Assembly: GCA_041394725.1 (NCBI GenBank)
Contig: JAWKHR010000008.1
Location: 1-64,000 of the forward strand
Direction: 5' to 3'
Length of the DNA: 64,000 nt
Origin: JAWKHR01 sp041394725
Lineage (GTDB): Bacteria; Acidobacteriota; Vicinamibacteria; Vicinamibacterales; SCN-69-37
The position numbers and the translations under genes were made by a program. Shown here in pieces: positions 1 to 7,413 of this stretch; the stretch's first letter is position 1, and every line of letters starts with the position of its first letter. The notes under the pieces are model-generated. The model made no database searches, was not told where the DNA came from, and saw nothing but the letters and a program-made list of their open reading frames with translations.

Positions 1-912
1 ACCCTCACCATCCACGTCTACCTGAAGCACGCGACCGACTTCGCGGCGATGAACGACGCCTACCGGCAGGCCGTGGGTGATTCGCCGCCGACCCGGACGA
101 CCGTCGTCGCCGACCTCGGCCCCGACGCCCTCGTGGCGATGTCGGCCGTCGCGGTGCCCGACGGCGCGCCTCGCGAGGTGCTGCACCCGAAGGGCTGGGC
201 GAAGTCCCCGCGCCCGTACGCCTACGTCGTCCGATCCGGCGACCTCGTCTTCTGCGCCGGCCTCGTGAGCCGCCGCGGCACCGACGACGCGCCCGTGCCG
301 GGCCCGGCCTCCGTCCAGACGAAGACGATTCTCGACAACGCGGGGGCGCTCCTCGCGGCGGCGGGCCTCTCCTACGAGCACGTCGTCGCGGCGCGGGTGT
401 TCATCACCGACGAGGCGTACTTCGCGGAGATGAACGACACCTACCGGTCCTATTTTCCCGAGAAGCCGCCGGCGCGGGCCACGGCCGTGACGCCGCTGAT
501 GGGGCCGGACGCCAGGGTCGAGATCGCGCTGGTCGCGAGTGCCGCGCCCCGCGAAGTCCTCGGCCCCGTCGTCGCGCCGAGCCTGCCGCTGTCGCCGGCG
601 GTGCGCGCGGGTCGCTTCGTGTTCCTCTCTGGCGTCCTCGGCAACACCGACGCCAATGCGGGGGACGTCGCCGGCCAGACGCGCGAGGTCCTGGCGCGGA
701 TCGCCCGCACGCTCGGCCACGCCGGCCTCTCCTGGGCCGATGTCGCCGAGAACACGATCTACCTGCCCGACGTGTGGCAGGCGAGAGCCGTGCACGAGGC
801 CTACGGCGCCGTCGTGACCACCGACCCGCCGGCCCGCACCACGGTCGGCACCCGGCTGGTCGTCGGGCCCGGCCTGGTCGAGATGATGATGACGGCGGTG
901 AGCCCGCGGTGA
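1..912 (+). CDS. RidA-family protein with three tandem domains (5' partial)
   Basis: The reading frame is open from base 1, so the gene begins before the window. The visible part holds the tail of one RidA (YjgF/YER057c/UK114) domain (to about base 165), a complete second domain (about 165-540) and a third (about 540-900). Each domain ends with the family's arginine-containing motif: PPTRTTV, PPARATAV and PPARTTV. RidA proteins hydrolyse reactive enamine/imine intermediates released by PLP enzymes; the conserved Arg binds the substrate carboxylate. Single-domain RidA is about 130 residues, so this is a multidomain form, possibly a stacked pseudo-trimer. The stop codon overlaps the GTG start of the next gene (GTGA), so the two are translationally coupled. 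The specific substrate is unknown. Confidence 0.88.
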   Translation, partial: TLTIHVYLKHATDFAAMNDAYRQAVGDSPPTRTTVVADLGPDALVAMSAVAVPDGAPREVLHPKGWAKSPRPYAYVVRSGDLVFCAGLVSRRGTDDAPVPGPASVQTKTILDNAGALLAAAGLSYEHVVAARVFITDEAYFAEMNDTYRSYFPEKPPARATAVTPLMGPDARVEIALVASAAPREVLGPVVAPSLPLSPAVRAGRFVFLSGVLGNTDANAGDVAGQTREVLARIARTLGHAGLSWADVAENTIYLPDVWQARAVHEAYGAVVTTDPPARTTVGTRLVVGPGLVEMMMTAVSPR

Positions 913-1865
913 TCCGGATCGGCGTCTCGTCCTGCCTGCTGGGCCGCGCCGTCCGCTACGACGGCGGCCACAAGCGCGACGACTTCATCGTCGACGTCCT
1001 CGGCCCGCACGTCGAGTTCGTGCCCGTCTGCCCGGAGGTCGAGCTGGGACTCGGGACGCCGCGCGAGACGCTCCGGCTCGTCCGCCGCGACGACGACGTG
1101 CGGCTCATCATGGCGAACGGCGAGGACCACACCGACGGGATGCGGCGGTACGCGCGTCGCCGGGTCGAGGCACTCGCGACGGAGGATCTGTCCGGGTACA
1201 TCCTCAAGAAGGACTCGCCGAGCTGCGGCATGACGCGGGTGAAGATCTACGCGCAGCCGCGGCGGCCGGGCGCGCACGTCGTGCCGGAGCGCACCGGCCG
1301 GGGCGTGTTCGCCGAGGCGCTGCTCGCGCGCCTGCCGCACCTGCCCGTGGAGGACGAGGGCCGGCTCTGCGACGCACGGCTGCGCGAGAACTTCATCGAG
1401 CGCGTCTTCGCGTGGCGGCGGCTCCGTGACCTCTTCGCCGGCCGCTGGTCGATGGGCGCGCTCGTCCGGTTCCACACCGCGCACAAGCTCACGCTCCTCT
1501 CGCACTCGACCGAGGCCTACCGGTCGCTCGGCCGTCTCGTCGCCGAGGGCAAGGCGATGGCGCGGCCCGACCTGCGCGCGTGCTACGAGGACGGCTTCAT
1601 GGCCGCGCTCGAGACGATCGCGACCCCGCGGAAGCACGCCAACGTCCTCCAGCACATCGTCGGGCACTTTCGCGGCCGGCTCGACGCGGACTCGCGCGAC
1701 GAACTGCTGGCCGCGATCGAGGACTATCGCCTCGGCCTCATCCCGCTCGTCGTCCCGATCACGCTCGTGCGTCATCACACCCGGCGCCTCGGCGTGCCGT
1801 ACCTCCAGGGGCAGGTCTACCTCGACCCGCACCCGAAGGAGCTGATGCTGCGCAACCACGTCTGA
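909..1865 (+). CDS. TudS (DUF523) - DUF1722 fusion protein
   Basis: A 318-residue protein starting at GTG, overlapping the RidA stop by 4 bases. The first ~150 residues match DUF523/TudS: SSCLLG near the N-terminus, VPVCPEVELGLGTPRE, and KKDSPSCG, giving the three cysteines that bind a [4Fe-4S] cluster in characterised thiouracil desulfurases. The C-terminal half (roughly 160-318) is DUF1722, the YbgA-type helical domain, with characteristic HKLTLLSHS and LQHIVGHF stretches. DUF523-DUF1722 fusions are known in bacteria. Desulfuration of 2-thiouracil is demonstrated for some DUF523 proteins; the role of DUF1722 is unsettled. The GTG start is chosen because it places the first conserved Cys at the expected position and gives the coupled overlap. 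Confidence 0.87.
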   Translation: MIRIGVSSCLLGRAVRYDGGHKRDDFIVDVLGPHVEFVPVCPEVELGLGTPRETLRLVRRDDDVRLIMANGEDHTDGMRRYARRRVEALATEDLSGYILKKDSPSCGMTRVKIYAQPRRPGAHVVPERTGRGVFAEALLARLPHLPVEDEGRLCDARLRENFIERVFAWRRLRDLFAGRWSMGALVRFHTAHKLTLLSHSTEAYRSLGRLVAEGKAMARPDLRACYEDGFMAALETIATPRKHANVLQHIVGHFRGRLDADSRDELLAAIEDYRLGLIPLVVPITLVRHHTRRLGVPYLQGQVYLDPHPKELMLRNHV

Positions 1866-1910
1866 CCCGCCGCTTGATTTGTGCAACATTGTGGTCATAT
1901 GCTCCGGCGC

Positions 1911-2246
1911 ATGGGACGCGAGCCGCAGCCGCTGGGGGAGTTCGAGCAGATGGTGCTGCTGGCCGTGTTGTGCGTCGCCGAACAGGACGTGGATCCGTAC
2001 GGCGTGAACGTGCACGCGGAGCTCGAGGCCCGCGCGAAGCGACGCGTGGCCCGGGGCGCGATCTACATGACCCTCGATCGGCTCGAGAAGAAGGGCCTGC
2101 TGCAGTCGTATCTGACCGACCCGACGCCCGAGCGCGGCGGCCGCGCCAGGCGATGCTACCGCGTCACCCGACCGGCGCTCGCGGCGCTCGACGCCTCGCG
2201 CCGGGCGCTCGAGGCGCTCTGGGCCGGCACCGGACGACCCGGCTGA
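1911..2246 (+). CDS. PadR-family transcriptional regulator
   Basis: A 111-residue winged-helix protein of the short PadR type. LGEFEQMVLLAVL opens the domain, followed by the YGVNVHAELEAR helix, GAIYMTLDRLEKKGLL as recognition helix and turn, then the wing GGRARRCYRVT. ATG 1911 gives MGREPQPLG, the usual family N-terminus; in-frame ATG 1899 and GTG 1881 are alternatives. In Acidobacteriota such small PadR genes usually precede an ADOP permease gene. Here the next gene is a secreted beta-sandwich protein instead, so the target is unclear. A partly dyadic sequence near 1875-1900 just upstream could be an autoregulatory site, but its symmetry is weak. Confidence 0.88.
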   Translation: MGREPQPLGEFEQMVLLAVLCVAEQDVDPYGVNVHAELEARAKRRVARGAIYMTLDRLEKKGLLQSYLTDPTPERGGRARRCYRVTRPALAALDASRRALEALWAGTGRPG

Positions 2247-2390
2247 GCCCGTCCGGCGCGACGTCCTTCGCCGCCGCCGTCCCCGCGTCCGCCTGGCCCG
2301 CATCGCCGCCCCGGCGGCCATCCGCGGCGCGACGGATGGCGTCTAATGTGACGTACTGTCGCAATCGACCGCAGTTCCAGGAGACCTGCC

Positions 2391-4313
2391 ATGCCCGTCC
2401 GTGCCTTCGTCCTGCTCGCGCTCGGCCTGTCCGCCGCCGCCTCGACCACCGTGACGGCGCGCCAGACCGTGTCGTCACAGGTGGGTCAGGGCCGCGACCT
2501 GACGACGGCCGCCGAGGCGCCCCGGACGGGATCGATCCTGGGCGTGGTGACCGAGTCCGGGACCGGACAGCCGGTCGGGGACGTCCGCGTCCGCGCGACC
2601 GGTTCGGCCGTGCGCGGCTCGCAGACGGCGATCACCGACGAGGATGGGCGGTTCGCGTTCGCCGGGCTTGCCGAGGGCACCGTGACGCTCAGCGCGTCGA
2701 AGGCGGGCTACGTGGGCGTGTCCTACGGCCAGTCGTCCCCGCGGGCGGGCCGGACCGGGACGCCGATCGCGATCGCCGCCGGCCAGTCCATCCGCGACCT
2801 GAAGTTCGAGATTCCGAAGGGCGGCGTCATCACGGGACTGGTGTTCGACGAGAAGAACCGCCCGTCGGTCGGCACTCCGGTCCGCGTGATGCGCTGGACG
2901 ATGTCCACCGGCGAGCCTACGCTCGCGTCCGCCGGCTCGGCGACGACCGACGACCGCGGCATGTACCGCGTCTACGGCCTGCCGCCCGGTGAGTACCTGG
3001 TCAGCGCGATGCCGCGCACCCAGATGCCCGCGCAGACCGTCGAATCCGCCGCGCTGCTCGAGATGGCGCAGCGGCTCGAGCAGATGCAGGTCCAGATTCA
3101 GGTGCAGGGCAGCGTCATCACCCCCGAGGCCGCGATGGAGCGCGAGATGGTCGAGTCGATGGCCGCCACGAACCGCGTGGAGGTGCCGCCCGTCTTCGAG
3201 GGCTACGCGCCCGTCTACTATCCCGGCACGACGTCGGTCGGCGGCGCCGCGCTCGTGCCCGTCGGCGTGAGTGAGGAGCACGCCGGCGTGGACTTCGCCC
3301 TGGTCCGGACGACGCTCGCGCGCGTCGAGGGCCAGGTGCTCGTGCCGTCCGACGGCACCGTGTCCAGCGTCCAGGTCCGGCTCACCAGCCTCGACGAGAC
3401 CGTGCCGGGGGTCAGCAATCCCACCGCGCGGGCCGGGCGCGACGGCCGCTTCACGTTCAACGGCGTGGCGCCCGGGCGCTATCGGGCGACGGCCGTGGCC
3501 ACCGTCCGCATCCCCACCGGCGACGGCGGACCCGTCGTCGCCCGCGAGACGCGCGCGACCGGCAGCGTCGTCGTCCGGACCGCGACGACGACGGAGCGCC
3601 TGTGGGCCACGGCGGACGTCGTGGTGGCCGGCGCGCCGGTGTCGAACGTGACGATGTCGCTGCGGCCCGGCCTCACGGTGACCGGGCGGCTCGACTACGA
3701 CGGCGTGGCGCCGGTCCTGCCGGCCAACCGCCGCGTGCGCGTGTCGCTCACCCCCGACGGCGCCGAGGCGCGCGCGACCGGGGCCGCGTCGGTCAACGCC
3801 AACGTCGAGCCGGACGGACGCTTCACGCTGACCGGCATCGTGCCCGCCCGCTACCGGATCCAGAACATCTCCGGCGTGGGCGGGGGCTGGACGCTCCAGT
3901 CGGCGATGACGGGCGGCCGCGACGCGCTCGACTTCGGTCTCGACGTGACGCCAGACGGTGCCATCGCCGACCTCGCGATCACGCTCACCCAGAAGACGAG
4001 CAGCGTCAACGGCGCGATCCAGACGGTCATGGGCGCGCCGACGGCCGACTACACCGTGATCATCTTCCCGGCCGATCGCCGGTATTGGGCCGGGTCCGCG
4101 TCGCGGCGCATCCGATCCGCCCGCCCGTCCACCGACGGCCAGTTCGCGTTCAGCAGCCTGCCCGCCGGCGAGTACCGCCTCGCCGCGGTGCTCGACGTCG
4201 AGTACGGCCAGTGGTACGACCCGTCGTTTCTCGAGCAGCTCAGCCAGGCCTCGGTGACGGTGTCGCTCGCCGAAGGGCAGACGAGAACCCAGGACATCCG
4301 CGTCGCCCGCTGA
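2391..4313 (+). CDS. Secreted carboxypeptidase regulatory-like domain protein
   Basis: A 640-residue protein with a signal peptide (MPVRAFVLLALGLSAAAST, cleavage near the TVTA/RQT junction) and no catalytic domain. Residues ~45-125 form a CarboxypepD_reg-like beta-sandwich (GVVTESGTGQPVGDVRV, then a DGRFAFAGL turn). Similar modules recur at ~135-200 (RGMYRVYGLPPGEY), ~310-380 (GRFTFNGVAPGRY), ~430-500 and ~530-630 (GQFAFSSLPAGEYRL). The C-terminus PSFLEQLSQASVTVSLAEG is the family's typical ending and is shared with the two minus-strand paralogues at 24.7-28.5 kb. An AGGAGA ribosome site lies about 6 bases before ATG. Likely exported; binding or structural role inferred, function unknown. It is downstream of a PadR gene without an ADOP gene. 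Confidence 0.82.
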   Translation: MPVRAFVLLALGLSAAASTTVTARQTVSSQVGQGRDLTTAAEAPRTGSILGVVTESGTGQPVGDVRVRATGSAVRGSQTAITDEDGRFAFAGLAEGTVTLSASKAGYVGVSYGQSSPRAGRTGTPIAIAAGQSIRDLKFEIPKGGVITGLVFDEKNRPSVGTPVRVMRWTMSTGEPTLASAGSATTDDRGMYRVYGLPPGEYLVSAMPRTQMPAQTVESAALLEMAQRLEQMQVQIQVQGSVITPEAAMEREMVESMAATNRVEVPPVFEGYAPVYYPGTTSVGGAALVPVGVSEEHAGVDFALVRTTLARVEGQVLVPSDGTVSSVQVRLTSLDETVPGVSNPTARAGRDGRFTFNGVAPGRYRATAVATVRIPTGDGGPVVARETRATGSVVVRTATTTERLWATADVVVAGAPVSNVTMSLRPGLTVTGRLDYDGVAPVLPANRRVRVSLTPDGAEARATGAASVNANVEPDGRFTLTGIVPARYRIQNISGVGGGWTLQSAMTGGRDALDFGLDVTPDGAIADLAITLTQKTSSVNGAIQTVMGAPTADYTVIIFPADRRYWAGSASRRIRSARPSTDGQFAFSSLPAGEYRLAAVLDVEYGQWYDPSFLEQLSQASVTVSLAEGQTRTQDIRVAR

Positions 4314-4431
4314 ACCACGCGCCCCCGGGCGCCGAACCGAGCACCCGACACCGACCGCCGAGCGCCGACCGCGGAGAGCCGACGACCGAGCGCCGGCCTG
4401 CTCTCGCGTGCGGCCCGTCGGGCCAGCCAGC

Positions 4432-4437
4432 TATGAT
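4432..4437 (+). promoter_or_regulatory. -10 hexamer TATGAT, leaderless start of MATE gene
   Basis: TATGAT ends 6 bases before ATG 4444, so a transcript starting 7 bases after the hexamer would begin at the start codon. No convincing -35. The same hexamer and spacing precede ispG on the other strand. Confidence 0.5.
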
Positions 4438-4443
4438 CGCCTG

Positions 4444-5769
4444 ATGCGTCGGGAGCTGCGGGCCATGGTCTCGCTGGCCTGGCCGGTCGTGCTGGCCGAG
4501 ATCGGCTGGCTGGTCATGGGAATCGTGGACACGATCATGGTGGCGCCGCTGGGCCCGGCCGCCATCGGCGCGGTCGGCGCCGGGTCGATCCTGTTCATGG
4601 CGATCATGATGCCGGGCTTCGGCACGCTGCTCGCCCTCGACACGTTCGTGGCGCAGAGCTTCGGCGCCGGGCGCATCGACGACTGCCACCGCTGGCTCTT
4701 CGCGGGCCTCCAGCTCGCGCTCGCGATGTCGGTCGGGCTGTCGTTCGCGGCGCTCGCCTCGGTGTGGGTGCTGCCGCACCTGGGGTTCCATCCGGAGGTG
4801 CTGGCCGCGCTCGATCCCTACATGACGCATCTCGCCTGGTCGGTGGCGCCGCTGTTCGGCTACATGGTCTTCCGCCGCTACCTGCAGGCGATGCACGTCG
4901 TGCGCGCGATCATGGTCGCGCTCGTCGGCGCCAACGTGGTCAACGTCGCGGCGAACTGGCTGCTCATCGAGGGCCGGCTCGGCGCGCCGGCGCTCGGCGT
5001 GGTCGGGGCGGCCTGGGCGACGGTCTCGTCACGCCTGTTTCTCGCGCTGTTCCTCCTCGGCCTCGTGATCTGGCGGGAGCGCGAGCGGCCGTCCGGGTTG
5101 CACGACGTGCCGTTCGTCCTGGACGCGCCGCGGATGTGGGCCATCGTCCGCCTGGGGCTGCCGGCGGCGGGGCAGATCCTGCTCGAGGTCGGCGTCTTCG
5201 CGGCCGCGTCCGTGCTGGCCGGCCGGATCACCCCCGAGGCCGTGGCCGCGCACCAGATCGTGCTCAACATCGCCGGGTTCATCTTCATGGTGCCGTACGG
5301 CATCGGCACCGCCGCGGCCGTGCGGGTCGGCAACGCGGTGGGCCGCCGCGACGCGCGCGGCGTGCGCCAGGCCGGCTGGGCCGCGCTCGGCCTCGCCAGC
5401 GCGATGATGCTGATCTCGGCGACGCTGTTCGCCACCGTCCCCGAGCCCTTCGTGCGCCTCTTCACCGCCGACCCCGGGGTGATCGCCGTGGGCGTGGCCG
5501 TGCTGCTCATCGCCGCCGTCTTCCAGCTGTTCGACGGCCTGCAGACCGTGGCGACCGGCGCGCTCCGCGGCCTGGGCGAGACGCGGATGCCGATGCTCTC
5601 CAACCTGGTCGGGCACTGGTGCATCGGCCTGCCGCTCGGCTACTACCTCTGTTTCGATCGAGCGTGGGGCGTCGAGGGCCTGTGGACCGGCCTGGCGCTG
5701 GGGCTGATTCTGGTGGGGTCGGTGCTGCTCGGCGTGTGGTACCGGCGCAGCGCGGGCGTCCTGGCGTGA
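4444..5769 (+). CDS. MATE-family multidrug/metabolite exporter
   Basis: A 441-residue inner-membrane protein with about 12 hydrophobic segments arranged as two six-helix bundles. The first starts at VSLAWPVVLAEIGWLVMG and the second near RLGLPAAGQILLEVGVFA, the repeated family motif. GPAAIGAVGAGSILF and the GRRDARGVRQAGW loop are typical of NorM/YdhE-like members. MATE transporters expel cations or drugs using Na+ or H+ gradients; the substrate cannot be told. ATG 4444 is chosen because a -10 hexamer sits directly upstream and translation from it begins with a short basic N-terminus before helix 1. The gene is monocistronic and convergent with the thioredoxin-like gene. Confidence 0.93.
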   Translation: MRRELRAMVSLAWPVVLAEIGWLVMGIVDTIMVAPLGPAAIGAVGAGSILFMAIMMPGFGTLLALDTFVAQSFGAGRIDDCHRWLFAGLQLALAMSVGLSFAALASVWVLPHLGFHPEVLAALDPYMTHLAWSVAPLFGYMVFRRYLQAMHVVRAIMVALVGANVVNVAANWLLIEGRLGAPALGVVGAAWATVSSRLFLALFLLGLVIWRERERPSGLHDVPFVLDAPRMWAIVRLGLPAAGQILLEVGVFAAASVLAGRITPEAVAAHQIVLNIAGFIFMVPYGIGTAAAVRVGNAVGRRDARGVRQAGWAALGLASAMMLISATLFATVPEPFVRLFTADPGVIAVGVAVLLIAAVFQLFDGLQTVATGALRGLGETRMPMLSNLVGHWCIGLPLGYYLCFDRAWGVEGLWTGLALGLILVGSVLLGVWYRRSAGVLA

Positions 5770-5794
5770 CGTGAATCCCGCGCCGGGACGCCCG
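5753..5794. terminator. Inverted repeat between convergent genes
   Basis: Perfect 9-base arms CGGGCGTCC (5753-5761) and GGACGCCCG (5786-5794) flank a 24-base loop across the end of the MATE gene, between two convergent genes. No T-tract on either strand, so termination is only a possibility. Confidence 0.3.
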
Positions 5795-5805
5795 CGACGC
5801 CGCGT

Positions 5806-6345
5806 TCAGGACTTCAGCAGCCGATCGATCGCGGCCGTGAGCGTCGCGTGCTCGTCGTCCGGGCCCACGCCCTCCCACGCGCCGAGCACGTGCCCGGCAC
5901 GGTCGACGACGACGAGCGTCGGGGTGCGGCGCGCGCGGAGCGACCGGGGCGCCTCGACGAGGGCCGTGTCTGCCAGCCCCAGTCGTCGCGCGAACGCGGC
6001 CTCGCCCGCCGTGCGGCCGACCGGGCTGGCGAGCACCACCGAGGCGCGGCCGTCCAGGTGGGCGACCAGCGTCCGCAGGTAGGGCTCGGCCTTCTGGCAG
6101 GCGCCGCACATCGACTGGGCGAAGAGCACCAGCGTGTACGGCGACTCCTGGTACCAGCCGGCCGGCGCGTCGAAGGCGTCGCCGGACCGGTAGGCCGGCA
6201 CCAGCGGCTCGCGCGCCACCTTCGGTGACGGGCCCGCTATCGCGGGCCAGGCGACGACCGTGGCGGTGACGACCAGCGTCAGCACGAAGATCGCGCTGAG
6301 CGCGGTCGACACACGCCCGACGAAGGAGTCAGGCTCGCGCGTCAT
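5806..6345 (-). CDS. Membrane-anchored thioredoxin-fold protein (CGAC motif)
   Basis: A 179-residue protein with an N-terminal transmembrane or uncleaved signal segment (~residues 10-37, TALSAIFVLTLVVTATVVAW) and a periplasmic thioredoxin-like domain. LVLFAQSMCGACQKAEPYL carries a CxxC active site of CGAC type. A cis-Pro loop RTPTLVVVD and the final strand and helix VLGAWEGVGPDDE follow. This architecture is typical of thiol-disulfide reductases or chaperone redoxins. It lies 7 bases downstream of the fulvocin C-like gene on the same strand and is very probably co-transcribed. A role in forming or checking the disulfides of that eight-cysteine product is inferred from context only. Confidence 0.82.
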   Translation of the reverse strand: MTREPDSFVGRVSTALSAIFVLTLVVTATVVAWPAIAGPSPKVAREPLVPAYRSGDAFDAPAGWYQESPYTLVLFAQSMCGACQKAEPYLRTLVAHLDGRASVVLASPVGRTAGEAAFARRLGLADTALVEAPRSLRARRTPTLVVVDRAGHVLGAWEGVGPDDEHATLTAAIDRLLKS

Positions 6346-6352
6346 GGCGGGC

Positions 6353-7075
6353 CTACATCTCCTCGAAGGGTTTCACCCGGCACCAGCCCGTGCACGCCCA
6401 CGACCAGAGCGGCCCGCACATCGGCCACGTGAGGTCGAACTCGCACGTGAACTGTTCCGAGCACTCGAGCCAGTCGGGCTCGGGCCAGATGTCGCAGGTG
6501 TCGATGTCGACGTTGCAGTTGCAGTCGTAGTTCTGGGCCGACGCCACGCGCCAGCCTCGGACGCGGTCGGCCAGCCGCTGCATCAGCGGCAGCGCGCTCG
6601 CGTTGGTCGGCTCCTTCGGCCCGAGCGTGACGAACAGCTCCTTGGCGGCCTGACCCGGCAGCAGCCTCGTGGCGTCGTCGAACGCGCCCTGGATCCGCGC
6701 CTGGAGGTCGGCCGAGAGCGGCGGCTGGAAGGCCTCGGGCGTGATGAGCGCCTGCGCGCGCAGGACGACCTCACGCTGGTCGGCCGTCAGCGCCGGATGG
6801 GCGGCGAGGTACGCCTGGAACTGATCGCGCCAGACGCGCGCGCGGTCGGCCGGCGTCAGCGACGTCATGATCGCGCGCCGGTAGAGCGCCGGGTACTGGT
6901 CGATGCGTCCGGTCGCCGCGGTCAGCTCCGTGGCGGAAAGGCCCTCGACCCACTCGGCGGCCGCCAGGCCCGGATCGGGCGTGCGGGCCACCGGCAGGAG
7001 CAGCATCTCCGCGGGCAGCGTCATCAATCCGAGCACCAGGCAGAATGTGAGGCGTCGGCGTGTTCGCGCGGTCAT
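6353..7075 (-). CDS. Bacteriocin fulvocin C-related precursor protein
   Basis: A 240-residue protein starting at the ATG 7 bases after an AAGGAG ribosome site; an upstream GTG/ATG option at 7105 lacks one. Residues ~8-30 are a hydrophobic export segment (LTFCLVLGLMTLPAEMLLL). A helical middle region (to ~175) has no known catalytic motif. The last ~59 residues form a Cys-rich tail with exactly eight cysteines: CNC at the start, then single Cys residues, ending CTGWC. Fulvocin C of Myxococcus fulvus is a 45-residue bacteriocin with eight half-cystines beginning with a similar CxC; genes with this layout are named fulvocin C-related. Processing into a mature Cys-rich peptide near AQN/YDC is an inference. 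Co-directional with the thioredoxin-like gene downstream. Confidence 0.75.
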   Translation of the reverse strand: MTARTRRRLTFCLVLGLMTLPAEMLLLPVARTPDPGLAAAEWVEGLSATELTAATGRIDQYPALYRRAIMTSLTPADRARVWRDQFQAYLAAHPALTADQREVVLRAQALITPEAFQPPLSADLQARIQGAFDDATRLLPGQAAKELFVTLGPKEPTNASALPLMQRLADRVRGWRVASAQNYDCNCNVDIDTCDIWPEPDWLECSEQFTCEFDLTWPMCGPLWSWACTGWCRVKPFEEM

Positions 7076-7234
7076 CGCCACTCTCCTTCGGAAGCCGGCG
7101 CGCACACCAGGTGCGTGCCGGGTGCCGGGGGAAGTGCAAGACCGACGCCGCCGGAAACCCGCGTTTCAGCCCGGAAAACCGGGCGGATGTTGCAGAAATG
7201 TCAATGGCCCGCGGCCAGGCTTGTTGGAGAAAAC

Positions 7235-7258
7235 ACAGTTCTGCACTGACAGAATTGT
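7235..7258 (-). promoter_or_regulatory. Inverted repeat upstream of the fulvocin-like gene
   Basis: Arms ACAGTTCTG (7235-7243) and CAGAATTGT (7250-7258) match with one mismatch around a 6-base centre, within an AT-richer stretch 160 bases upstream of the bacteriocin start. A TTGACA lies between it and the gene on the minus strand (7204-7199). Could be an operator; no clear -10. The remaining 7106-7398 holds only this, a CCCGG-AAAA-CCGGG hairpin at 7170-7183, and the direct repeats. Confidence 0.3.
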
Positions 7259-7335
7259 CGAGCGGCGCGGGCCCGCCGCCGGGCGACGGACCTCCGCGTC
7301 CGTCGCCCGCGCCAGGCCGGCGTCTCCGCGCGCGA

Positions 7336-7413
7336 CCGCGTCAGCGGCCGCCGCCCGGCACAGGCCGCGTCAGCGGCCGCCGCCCGGCACAGGCCGCGTC
7401 AGCGGCCGCCGCC
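7336..7413. repeat. 29-base direct repeat, about 2.7 copies
   Basis: Two identical 29-base units (7336-7364 and 7365-7393), followed by a third copy matching for 20 bases (7394-7413). Each unit contains the palindrome GCGGCCGC. The third copy covers the stop codon of the S9 peptidase gene, so the array looks like tandem duplication of the gene's 3' end. Confidence 0.85.

Noticed and set aside
801..2321. Long open frame on the minus strand
   Set aside because: It is antisense to the RidA, TudS-DUF1722 and PadR genes, is Arg/His-rich and has no recognisable motif; typical of GC-rich shadow frames.
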